Shown: positions 35,029-45,820 of the stretch, one piece after another | Position numbering within the stretch: the first letter of the stretch is position 1 | Layout of the letters: each line of letters begins with the position of its first letter | Source: Nymphaea colorata | Taxonomy: Eukaryota; Streptophyta; Magnoliopsida; Nymphaeales; Nymphaeaceae | DNA length: 64,000 bases | Assembly (NCBI RefSeq): GCF_008831285.2 | Contig: NC_045142.1 | Coordinates: 14,511,354-14,575,353 of the forward strand | Reading direction: 5' to 3' | Translations under genes and position numbers: made by a program | Notes under the pieces: model-generated | What the model saw: only the letters and a program-made list of their open reading frames with translations | What the model was told of the DNA's origin: nothing | The model's database searches: none

Positions 35029-35059
<31 letters not shown>
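35029..35059. repeat. (TA)n microsatellite in solo LTR
   Basis: Sits near the homologous place of the AT run in the 3' LTR (13169-13239). GA-rich tracts just before it are also shared between LTR copies. Confidence 0.9.
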
Positions 35060-35063
<4 letters not shown>

Positions 35064-36389
35064 GAAGATGTTAATTCAAAGAGAAAAATATAAAGAAAGA
35101 TATTCATGTACATATATATGTATATATATGTGTATATGCGCTATATATGAAAATTAAAATCAAGAGATAACCTGAAGCAATTTCAACTTTTATTTTTCTA
35201 TGTAGACTGAAGTGAAACTTGGGCTTATGCAAGAGCCTAGGCTAAGTTTCCAAGACCTCATTAAAGAATATTCTTACTTTTTAAATTCTTTTAAAAACAT
35301 AATCAAATATTTTCATATAATCATGTAAAATACTAATTATTTTATCTATTACAAGAAAATTTATTTCTCCCACAATTGGATATGAGAGAAAATCAAACAT
35401 ACATGAAATGGAAAATTAATAACGCATAAAAGATTTCATTTGGATCTCTAGTCGGATGATTAAGGGAAATACTAAATGTAAGAATGTCATGATGATGTAT
35501 TTTAACATGTACACATTCGTAAATGTTTTCTTTGAGTTGGACAAATTTCAACCTCAAAAATTAACAAAAACTCAACTCAAGCACTTGTATTACCGTTCAT
35601 ATTAAATGGAAAATCATTTGACTATGCATTAATATTATCTCAAACATGAATAATGCACACATTCATTGAGCAAATAGAAGAAAGAAATATATTTCGAGCT
35701 TAGAAAGAAAAATAAAATTTTATTTCACCTTGCTCATACTCCCTTGTACTCAAGAAGATTTATGAGCTATCTTGTATGACCATATGAAGATGAAAGGGGG
35801 AGAGAGAAAAAAAATGATTGGGATATTGACTACATACCTCTAATTAGAATGCTTGAAAAGACTATCTTCTTCTCCGGATGATCCCAAAGCCTTCCAAATG
35901 AGCCTATGAGGTGTTGAGGTTAAGGAAGAAGCTTACACCCAAGGTTGCAGATGAAGAAGAAGAGAAAGAGAAAGAGAAGAAGAGAATTGAAGAGTGCTAA
36001 GAGAAGAACTCTCAAAATCTCAAACGGAAAAGTTTTAGAAATTCTCTTAGGGTTAGCTCATACTCAAGAGAGAAGATTTGAGGGGTATTTATAGAGAGTT
36101 TTGAAGCCAAAACTCAAAATTTGAGTTTTTTAAAATTTAATGAGATTTTTATGTGAATTTTAGTTATTTTTAATTGTCTTTCTTAAGTAAGCCTTGAGCC
36201 AAGGGGATTGGCCCTTACCCCTGCAAACACTCTTTAGGGGGTGTTGGAAGGGACTGTTTGCAGGTGTTGGCAGGGTAAATGCCCCCTAACCAAGTCAAAA
36301 CCACCCTTGTGCAAGGTGCAAGCCCCGTTTCGGCCATGCCAGGGCACCCGCGTGTCTAGCGGCAGCAACTGGTGTTATCACGCTCAGCC

Positions 36390-36562
36390 AGGGCACCGGG
36401 TACCCAGTACCCTGCCCGACTCGGGCCGGGCCCGGGCCCGGGCCAGGGCCCTGAAAAATTTCTTAACGGGCTGATTTTATTGGGCTCAGCCCGGCCCGAT
36501 ACTTAACGGGTCGGGCCCAGGCTTTGATCCAGTGATTGTCAACGGCCCAACAATCTCGGTAA

Positions 36563-36600
<38 letters not shown>

Positions 36601-37300
36601 GAATGGTTCTGGTTTCATAACTTCCTTTGAATCATCCCCTATGGCCTTGACCTCGCCGACTGTCGTTCGGCTCTGCGAGAGTGAATGCTTCATTGTCCCC
36701 GTCGGCGAACGCCTCCTCCGGTCCTCACTCCCCCCGTCGCCCATCATCTCTGCCAAAAAAACCCATCACCCATCGTCTCTGCCATAAAAAGGGAGAGCGC
36801 GGCAAGAGGAGTTAGGGTTTGTGAGCGATCTAGATAATAGAGAAAGGGAAAAAGCCCTTTGAAGAATGGCATTTGCCGTCCTAGAGAGTGGTACAGTGTC
36901 TTTAAGGAGAGCAAAGTCGTGGATTTATTGCATGGCCGCACCCATGGCCAAGAAATCAGGCTTTGCATCTGAAGCACTCCGCAGTGCCACATGATCAAAA
37001 TCAGCACTTGCTGCTGGAAGAACGGCTTCCTGTGGTGCTTGTTCAGATGTTTTGGAAGCTACGATGTATGGTTTCTCATTTGACACATCCTTTGGGGGTA
37101 ACTACACAAAGGAAAAAAAAAGCAACACATTAAGCCCTTGACAAAATACAGGAAAAAGCCGGCCTGGCGATAATCGGGTCGGGCCGGGCCTCCTCGGGCA
37201 TACAATAAAGCCCAAGGCCCGATAATACAAAAGCCCGGCCCGGTTAGAAACGGGTCAGGTCTCGGGCTGGCCCGACAGCCTTTTCGGGCTTGCATTTGGG
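36390..37300. mobile_element. GC-rich insertion in solo LTR with gene-like fragment
   Basis: The other LTR copies have no counterpart to this stretch. Both edges are rich in GGGCCGGGC/GCCCGGCCC blocks (36420-36530 and 37160-37275) in inverted arrangement, like the ends of hAT-type elements, with a (TA)n run at 36567-36598. The interior (36600-37110) is of moderate GC content and looks like plant genic DNA. The exact ends and TSD are not resolved. Confidence 0.5.
36928..37101 (-). pseudogene. exon-like captured fragment inside the insertion
   Basis: On the minus strand a pyrimidine tract ending CCTTTGTGTAG at 37102 looks like a 3' splice site. It is followed by an open reading LPPKDVSNEKPYIVASKTSE, continuing for ~58 codons through ADFDHVALRSASDAKPDFLA to a TAA near 36930. 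The composition is ordinary protein, unlike the low-complexity surroundings. I do not recognise the parent protein. I infer the last exon of a host gene picked up by the element; a chance frame is possible given its length. Confidence 0.35.
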
Positions 37301-40286
37301 CACTTTTTTCAGTGGGGCAAAATGCCCCCTTATTGGCTCAAAAATGACCCAATAAGGGTGGCTTTTGCCTCCCCGACCTCCCAAGATGGGTCTCAACTAA
37401 AAAAATTAATTTTTTTAAGAGTAAAATTTTGAAGGGTAAAATAGCCTTTTGTTAAAATAGGTCCGGTTTCATTTTGGGTTGTTCCGGGCTTGTTTTAGGT
37501 GGTTTTGGGCTTGTTTGGTCGTAAAAGCATTCTCCTTGATGCCCAAGGCTCGACTCAAGGGTTAGATGAGTGTTTTAGGCTCAACACATATTTTTAAAAG
37601 GTTCGGCGTAAGGTTGGGATGAAAAACAAAATGGAGGTTTGTGCACACGTGGCGCTAAATAGTGTCGGGCATTGTTATTTTGGCCTTGATCTTGGGTTTT
37701 GGGTTGAAATTCTTGATTTTGATCCAAACTTTGGTTTTGGATCTAATTTGAATCCAGGCGTGGCTTTATGGATCTATTTTCCTAATTTGGACTCGATTTC
37801 GCTTGTCGAGCTCAATTATGGACATTTTGGATCTAGGACTTGGATTTTGGTCCAAATCATGATCTAAAGTTTGATTTTGGATCTAAATCTTGCATTTGGA
37901 CCTAGATATGGATCTAAAGGTTTGTTTTAGATTTTGGGTTGTGATTTGAATTCAGACATGGATCTAAAGGTCTATTTTAGATTTAGGATTGAGAATTGGA
38001 TTTGGATATGGATCTAGAAATCTGTCTTGGGTCTAGGGTCGAGATTTGAATATGGATATGGATCTAGAAGTTTGTTTCAGGGTGAGCTTGGGCCCAAGGT
38101 CCAAAATTAGATCCAAATCACTGTAAAAATGGTTGAAATAACTAAAGTCTTTTTTGAATACATGAAATACAGTATTTTGGAAAAATTTAGGGTGATAACA
38201 CCAAAACATTTTACTTGTGAAATAACACAATAATTTCTATTTACACCTCTTTGAAATTTTCATACTAAATCATTACATTTACCTATTCAATAAAAAAATC
38301 CCCGTCTATTTATATCTATTAGATCTATTGGATAGATCACTTTTTGGTCCTATATTTGTTGGGAATTGTTGTGCTAAAATTTTTATGTTGTGAAACCCTT
38401 GTTTTTCCTATAGCATGTAATAATACTTCTTTCATTCTCCACTCCAATTCACCATATAGTACCTACATAGATAATTGAGTAATTTAGTAAAGCAATGCTT
38501 CTCTTATTTGTCAATTGTCATCAAATTGTTGTGTGTATATATAAGAATGAAAGTAAAATTGTTTTAGACACACATATAAAAAATAACTTACCATGGATCT
38601 TGTTTATATTTGATCCATCCTCTCATCCGTATGTCTTCTTGTATCCCCTCCCCCCTCCTCCTCTCCTTTCTTCATGCCCATTTTATCTCTCTCTCTCTCT
38701 ACAACCACCTCTTCTTCTTCTTCTTCTCTCCTATCAACACCTTAATATTTTCTCACTGAATCTCTCTCTTCTCTCTCAAGTTCCATCATCACTCTTCCAC
38801 TCTCAACTCCTCTTGAGTCCTATCCTTCTTCTTTTCCTTCTCTTTGTTTGCATTCTCCTTACTTGTCGCCTCTCAGCTTCCTCTTACTTCCTCTCAGTTT
38901 ACAACACCTGCACTTATCAGCTTTTCTTCTTTCCTATTGCTTCTATACACTCTATTTTCCTCCTCTTAACTTCCTATTATTTCTTCCCCACTTTTGTCAG
39001 GTTCCCTACTTGCTCCTTTTCTTCATCTCTACTGTCAACCGTGTTTTTTTCCATCATCTCTTTATCAATCCTCACTTCTTCAATCTTCACATCTCAATCA
39101 AAACTATTTTAACCCTCTTCTTCAATGCTTGCCTTTTCAATTCCTGTAGTGTCAATCTCAACTCTGTAAAGTTTCTCATTAATATCTTCTGTTTTCGTGT
39201 CATCATACCATACAAGTGGCCTTGAAGCTATTTGACTGGATTCAAGGGTATAGCAGTTTGGTATTATTTTTATTGGAGTCATGTGAATCTGCACAATATG
39301 AACATTTAATTGCAAATATACATGCCAATTGTGACATTAGGTGATAGTGATGTTCTCTCGAAGCAATTGATGTAAAAATGGATTTAATGTATATGGTGAT
39401 TTACGTATTGTCTAGCAATTTGCTGCTAATCATACCAAATTAGGTTAAACATGAAGTTCCTTGAGCGATTTAGTCAAAGTCATTATAGCAAAATTAAATG
39501 CTTCTAATTACTTCAGATACAACATTGGACATGGATGCACTCAAGTGGTTTTCTACATAGTCTAACCATTTATTTGATTTGTTGCAATAACCAACTGAAT
39601 TCAAGGAACATCAAATTTTTGAGTTAGCATAAAAAAAACAAAGGTACTATACCAAAATTAGACGAATATTATAGGACAACCAAAATAAAGTTCACTGTAA
39701 CAAAGAGAATAAATGAGTGATGAGAAGGCTTTTTTAAAACGGATGAGACATGCCCCAATAATGGAGGCAGCCAAGAGCGACAAGTGATAGTGAACGCCAT
39801 AATAGTGTAAACCTACATGATTGTTTGAGATACTCCTGCGTGGATGATTTTTTGAATTCAGTGAGAACTTGAGGGCCTTATTGATGAGCTTTCTATGAGG
39901 GAGGGTCTAGAGATGAAGGTTTCACAAATGGGGACCCCTAGCATGAAGTTGCATGTCAGGGGGGGACAACCTTCTATGTTAAAAAATATCGTGCTCTTGC
40001 TTGAAGAAATATGAAATAATTATGAACGTCATTTCAAGGTTCAATAATTTAATTCCATACACAATTGTATTATGTTTCTTAAAACAAAAACATGGTTTTT
40101 TGGAGCATGTGTTACAATAATGCAATATATTTTCTTATAGAACACTGTGTATGCAATTTAAACTAAAATTAACGATGTTAATTCTATTGTAGGTACATGT
40201 TAGGGGTAAACCTATTAGTGCAACTAAATAGACGAAAACCCAAATAAAATTCAGGATATTTGCACTGATCGACAAATCAATCAAGC

Positions 40287-40433
40287 AAACAAGAATGCCT
40301 CATTAGAAAAAGAATGCGATTTGGTGTGTCATGTAGACATCTCACTGGTTGTTTGCTATGGCGCTTCATCGCATGCCCACATGGGACACCAATCTCATTT
40401 TTTTTTTAATGAGACATTCTTAATCAAATGGCC
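40287..40433. mobile_element. small foldback MITE
   Basis: The left arm AAGAATGCCTCATTAG and following AATGCGATTTGGTGTG are inverted in the right arm, which reads AAGAATGTCTCATTA then AATGAGATTGGTGTC on the other strand. The outermost bases (GGCCATTTGATT on the opposite strand at the right) suggest a Harbinger-like end. The left end is eroded and no TSD is clear. Confidence 0.5.
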
Positions 40434-40537
40434 CTCAGTTGTAGGAGTGCAATGTACCATTATGGGTGGGAGTGTTTGAGCCCGACAACATAGGGTTTCA
40501 TCAAATATGTTGATTTCAGGTGAGTAAGAAGACTTAC

Positions 40538-40696
40538 AGCCTAGTTGAGAGCCGAAACCCTCACTTTTCCTTTTATTTTATTTTCTACACGTATTAGGCC
40601 TGCTTTTGGAGCTTCATTATGCTTAGTTGAGAGCCGAAACCCTCACTTTTCCTTTTATTCTCTACACATATTAGGCCTTTTGGCGCTTCATGATGC
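40538..40696. repeat. tandem duplication, ~80-bp unit, two copies
   Basis: AGTTGAGAGCCGAAACCCTC followed by ACTTTTCCTTTTATT, then the TATTAGGCCT block, occurs twice in a row (at about 40540 and 40625). The copies differ by an 8-bp indel (TTTTATTT) and a few substitutions. Confidence 0.85.
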
Positions 40697-41195
40697 TTCT
40701 CCCTATGCTTCAATTTTCATATTAATGCATTTTCTTTTATAGAACAAGAAATTGACGGCTACACATGAGCTAGTCTATTGATTCAAAACAATATTTTCAA
40801 ATTAAATAAAATTCATTAGAAACAAATCCTTGTTCGGTCGGTCACAAAGATCTCGATCTATGATATTTCCGAATACAATGCGAAAAGAAGTAAAGTCAAA
40901 ATTGGTTTATACATTTGTTAAAACAAGGCGCTAGGAGTTTTTTAGGAAGGAAATCATCCCCACGATTCATCCACCGTTTCCGGCCAAGGGAACCCCTCGA
41001 GGGTTGAACTGCGAACACATACTACATTTCCTCGTAGAGTGTCGTCGCGTGCCACCTTCACTCGTAACCACGGTACGAGATTCAAGAGCCAGAGGATCCG
41101 TCCCGCGCGGAACCTCTTTTCCTTCTCTGTGTTTTTTTCTTTCCTTCTCTGAGCGGAGGACTCTGCGTCGGTCTTAACACTTTGGGGGCAACAGG

Positions 41196-41410
41196 TGCTC
41201 TCTCTCTCTCTCTCTCTCTCTTCTGTCCTGTTTGTTTGGCTTAGGGTTCTTTTTATGCCACAGGAACCATTAAGGAGTTGGATGAAACCGCGCCATTAAA
41301 CCAAAGTGAAACAAACGCCCCCCTCCCCCTACCTTTTGTATTCCCTGGTTGGTCCAGCCTTGATCTCTCTCCCTCTCTTATATATGTATAGAGACGAAAT
41401 CGCGCCATTT
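41196..41410 (+). promoter_or_regulatory. candidate promoter/leader of the WW-helicase gene
   Basis: A (CT)n tract at 41196-41222, a C/T-rich stretch, and a TATA-like TTATATATGTATA at 41379-41391 precede a C/T-rich leader. A more upstream GC-rich start near 41100, with exon end GGCAACAG|GTGC, is an alternative. About 2.1 kb of T-rich, stop-filled sequence then separates this from the coding exon, consistent with one or more 5' UTR introns. Confidence 0.3.
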
Positions 41411-43578
41411 TGTTTGTAATTTTCCGTCTTCTTCTTCATCTTTTTGCAACGGAGTCTTTCTCCATGCAATAAATGAAGAAGGGTTTCACAGGTTCCGCCA
41501 TAACGATCATCTTTGCTCTTTCACCGATCCTTGAGTACAGATTTGGATGTGATTGACATCGTTCTTCTGGGTTCCTGTAGCCGCCGAGTGCAGTTTTGTG
41601 TGTTCTCCATTTATATTTATCTTTTATGCATGCAATTTACCGAAAACGGTACTCCTTATCGTCCATTTCATTCTCATTCATGGGTTTTTATTGTTTCTCC
41701 TTTTGAGCTTGGTTATGGACTTTGTATCGGAAATGTGCCTGAAATTTGTGCTTCTCGTTTTGTCCTTATGTTGGAGTTACTTGATTCTTAAGTTGTTAGT
41801 TTGTGGATTAATCAAAAGCTTATACAATTTTGAGAATCTTAGGCAATTTTTTTTAAGTTCGTATTTTAGAGAACGTTTGAATTTCCGTTGAACGTAGAGG
41901 ACGTGTCCAATGTCGGTCCTGTGCGGTACTTTTGACCCTTGGAACATTGGGTGAACCTTATAGCTACTTTGACCTTAGTTTAGGTAGAAATTTAAAGTCC
42001 TATTCTCGAAGATGTTTTGCAGACCCAAATTGATAGTTGATTGTGCGAAATTTTTTGAGCCGTTAGATTTGTACCTTCAGATTTGGTGGTGGTTACCCTT
42101 TGTAGCTCATTATGGTAGTGATGCGTACTTGTGTTTCTGTTTGGATTGAACTTGGAGTTGGATCTTTTTACTTCAGACATGGGCTCAGAGATGCCACTGT
42201 TGCACAATCATTTTGTAGTCGGTATAGTTTTTAAGACTCTGGTAATCTTGGCTGCTTTAACACACTGCATTTTGTGTAGAATTTTGTGACTACGCAGGAG
42301 AAGGATCAGTAAAATGGGACTTTTTTTTGTCATGTGACGGTACATGCCCATATTGGAATTTGGGAATTAGGTTTTGGTTTAGCCACTAGTTTTTGCCTTT
42401 GGAGTTTGAGCCTACATATTTGTTTGAGATCGTCCCAACAAATGGCGAAGTTCTTTTTCTGATTCTCTTGTGCAATTTATGTCCTACCTTCTAGGTACCA
42501 TGGTTGGAACATGGGCTAGCTAAAGTTTTAGTTTGTCCGAATTATAGTCACAAATATCGTTATTAGGTTATTAACTTATTATCAACAGGGTTCGGGTTCT
42601 TCTCAAGTATTAATTGGAAATGCTATTTTTCTCAGTAGAATATCAGAAACTCAAAAATTTGAAAATATATAATTTTGGTTTTTTCATGTGTGTGCTGTGG
42701 TGTGCATTTGTAGCTAACCAAGAGCTGTGGTGTGTTTGAATTAGTTGAGGAGCATGTCTGACATGTTATCTTTCCCTTTTCCTGTTGCACTCCCCGGATT
42801 GTCACAGAACTTTTAGGGGAACTCTCCATTGTTGAGGGTGTATTTGATTGCCCACAAATCCTTTTTAGGTTCATTAATCATGAAAAAGAAATTCAGGCTT
42901 TCAATTAGAATCCCCCTCCCCATGGGTCTGACTGAAACCTAGGGAAGCTGGACAATGTGTGTCGAACCTGTAGAGTAAATCATGGACATAAAGTTTTGTG
43001 TTTTTATGACATGGAGAGGAGGGGCATCCTAGTCAATTTCTTTTGGGGATCAAATATGCTCTATAGGAATTTGAGACACCCTCCACCATGTTTGGGTGGG
43101 GATTGTATTGTGACGACAGAATGATTGTCTTGGACCTTTGTTTTCCTCCATTCAAAGACACCATAACTTTTGAAGCCGCTTTAAAATGTGTTCCAAAATA
43201 GAGGTTCCCAAGTTTTTGAACTCCTAATTTTCCAAGTTCCTGAAAAGAGCTCACATAAATTTTGTGGCAGTTTTTGCATTCCATTTGCAGCTATAACTGG
43301 TGGTTGCTTTTGTTTTCAGATATATGCACTCTACTGACAGCTTTTGTCAATTTCATTGTCATCTTCATTTAACATTCTGAGTAGATGTATCCTGTTTTGC
43401 TTGACTGTTAATTCAAATACAAACATCAGTTTAAGGTGATTTTGGAGTTGAGGACTGTGTTTTGGTGTTTGCCACCCCATCTCATCTATGGAAAAATGAT
43501 GAGTGGATTGCTATATGCAACTATGGCTTCTTGCTCTGTGTAACTTAATAGTATTAATTAATTGTGTGGAAACTGCAG

Positions 43579-44717
43579 GCATGGATTCTTCAGGTCCACG
43601 ATATGCGCCTGATGATCCTGCACTTCCCAAGCCTTGGAGAGGTCTTATTGATGGGAGTACTGGTTATCTTTATTACTGGAATCCTGAGACTAATGTTACA
43701 CAGTACACAAGGCCTATGCCACTCTTGACGGTCCTTCCTGTGGGTCCTCCTCCGAGGTCGTGTCCGAGTTTGGCTCCTATTCCATCTGCCCAGAAACATG
43801 ATTTTTCTTCCTCAGTGGATTCTCAAACAGGGGTTTCTTCATCCTATATCCAGCAAGTGGCCCCCACATTATCTCAGTTTCATCAAGCAATGGCAACTTC
43901 AAATCAGGCACAACAATTGGGTATTTCTTTGCATCAGGTTCCACATACAGTGCAACGTCCTCAAGTTCCACAAACAGGTCAACTAGTAGATCAGGTGGAA
44001 CAAACAGATCCTGGATTTTCACAGGTCCAGCAAGTGGTGACTGGTTTATCCCAGCTTCCACAATCAGAATCAGTTTTGAGTCAGGTTAATGAGGAAGGAC
44101 ATATTTCATTTCAGGCTCCACCATCCAGGATTCACTTAATTCCCCAACAAAAAGGGGGAACATTATCAGATATCGAGCAAACTGCTGATTCTTTATCTCA
44201 GGTCCAAAAAAGAGAGGCACCATCTCAATCACAACGAGTAGCACCAAACTGCTCTCAGGCTCATCTAGGAGCCCCTCCTTTTGCACCGGTGCACCAGCCT
44301 GACATGTTTGCGTATCAAATCCAACAGTCAGGGGCATTATTTCATGATGGTCATCAAACAAGAAACAATTCCATCCAAGTACAACAAATGGGAGCTAATA
44401 ATGTTCAGGAACGCCAAAGCAGTCTTCCTTCTCCTCAAGCACCATCAGGTGGAAATTCCTCTATTCAGATACACCAGTTTGGGCCAGCCCCTATGCCATT
44501 GCAAACTGGAATTGCGTCTCATCCCATGTATGATGGAATTGATCCCTCTAGCTGTAGAACTCTATCTTTAGGATCAGCTCCGGTTGTCAATAGCCACCAG
44601 TGTGTTGGATCGTCAGTAGCAGCTTGTAAGAATCATGAAGATGATCAAAATGGAAGGCCTTGTGGAAAATCACTTTTGCATTATAACAATGAAGATAACA
44701 CAAAGATCACACCACAG
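43579..44717 (+). CDS. WW-domain DEAD-box RNA helicase (RH14/RH40/RH46 type), first coding exon
   Basis: A 3' splice site AACTGCAG ends at 43578 and the ATG follows at 43581 (MDSSGPRYAPDDPALPKPW). An in-frame ATG at 43503 would add an intron-derived hydrophobic tail, so I prefer 43581. Residues ~15-47 are a WW domain: W19, then LYYWNPETNVTQYTRP with Y42 in place of the second Trp and P45. This start is typical of plant RH14/RH40/RH46-type helicases that act in RNA metabolism. The rest to residue 379 is a Gln/Ser/Pro-rich low-complexity segment with repeated SQVQQ/FHQ-like units. The exon ends CCACAG|GTAAAA, phase 0. No Q-motif, GKT, DEAD or later helicase motifs appear downstream to 64000, so they lie beyond a very long intron or have been lost. 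Confidence 0.75.
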
Positions 44718-45350
44718 GTAAAACTTGAGTCACTTCCAATTATGCATGGTCTGTATGTATGTTTCTACATTTTGCTTTATTTGGGATTCGTGATTGGCAA
44801 AATTGACATTTCTTTGTTGACTGAAAGCACTCAATTCAGTCAAACAACCTTGTGAAATATTTTATGATTTCTGATGTTGCAATTCTTTTCTCTTGTGTAG
44901 AAATAAAAATCCAGTTTTGTAATTAAGTTTGGAGAAACTATGTAGTCAAACACTTGCCTAGGTTTCCATCTAGGCTTCCTAGGCTCTCTATGGTAGCTTA
45001 GTTACCTAGTCTTGGTGGTTATGGGGGGCCAGAAGAACTCTTGAATCTAGTTCGTCACCTGATGTGTCGAGGTGTGCCTGTCTAGTTTGCGGACGTAAAA
45101 CTTGGTTTAAATGCCTTTTTATTCTCTCCTCTAACTTGTTGGCCCTACTAGCTTATTTTTCTTTTCCTTTTTGAACCTCTATTGTCTTTCCTTGTTTGTT
45201 AAGAAACCACTTTTTTTTCTGTATATTCTTTCTTCAATACTATAGAAGGCTTACTAATCTCAGTTTAAAAACTTTTGTTTAGAAGCCTTTATGAGTCGAG
45301 TGATGTCAAACTCTGAGCAACTTAGTGTGTTTCCTGACTCCAATGACCTA
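44718..45350 (+). other. start of the long helicase intron (inferred)
   Basis: Begins GTAAAACTTGAG and is T-rich with no coding signal. Reading through from the exon stops at 44855. The pre-insertion sequence of the first copia (CCTA|GAGGG|TAGCTT) continues at 50608. Confidence 0.5.
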
Positions 45351-45355
45351 GAGGG

Positions 45356-45414
45356 TGATAGAAATCTAGCACCAATATCTGTAACCAGAAAACAGTACTC
45401 ACGCAGGAAGATAG

Positions 45415-45463
<49 letters not shown>

Positions 45464-45820
45464 ACAAGAAGAAACTGAGGAGAAGAAGCCGTAGCCAAAA
45501 TGGTTTGCACGGCCTCTATTTATAATCCCATTTCCAGAATTCTAAGAGTCTCCAATCTAGAATCCTAGGAGATTTCACAAGCTCCAAGGACATTAATTAC
45601 ATCACAGAAACCTAAGAGACTTCACATATTACAAGGATATTAACTACAACATAGAATCCTAGGGGACTTCACATATAACAAGGATATTAACTACAACATA
45701 GAATCCTAGGAGACTCTTCACATGTTACAAGGACATTAAATATCTTAACACATTCTACAAGGAGGTGGAATCCTAAGAGACTCCTCTTCAACGTGCTAGT
45801 GAAGGATTTATATTTTAACA
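45356..45820 (-). mobile_element. 3' LTR of copia element 2
   Basis: Minus strand TGTTAAAATATAAATCC...GATTTCTATCA. It is flanked outside by GAGGG (45351-45355), which is repeated at 50603-50607. It holds a (GA)n run at 45425-45457 and about three imperfect ~57-bp units (ACAAGGATATTAACTACAAC and relatives, 45575-45720). It is 465 bp, against 314 bp for the other LTR. TATA-like TTATAAATAG lies near 45515 on the minus strand. Confidence 0.9.

Larger units (their letters stand above)
33766..38200 (-). mobile_element. solo LTR of the gypsy family, TSD CCAAA
   Basis: Minus strand begins TGTTATCACCCTAAATT (38200) and ends at the complement of TGTTTGCATC (33766). CCAAA flanks it on both sides (33761-33765 and 38201-38205). 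It aligns with the LTRs at 12301-16385 and 30591-33212 but is clearly more diverged. No internal region lies next to it, so it is most simply the product of recombination between the LTRs of a full element. It carries the MITE at 33949-34168, a ~0.9-kb insertion near 36390-37300 and TA runs. Confidence 0.85.
38201..41100. other. intergenic; pyrimidine-rich block, no gene seen
   Basis: The plus strand at 38640-39100 is strongly C/T-rich, which gives long Leu/Ser/Phe open frames (38495-39112, 38848-39225) that I read as low complexity. The rest is AT-rich. A foldback MITE (40287-40433) and a tandem duplication (40538-40696) are listed separately. Confidence 0.5.

Noticed and set aside
38495-39112. 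205-codon frame, Leu/Ser/Phe-rich
   Set aside because: Produced by a pyrimidine-rich tract; a second frame in the same tract is also open, which argues against coding.
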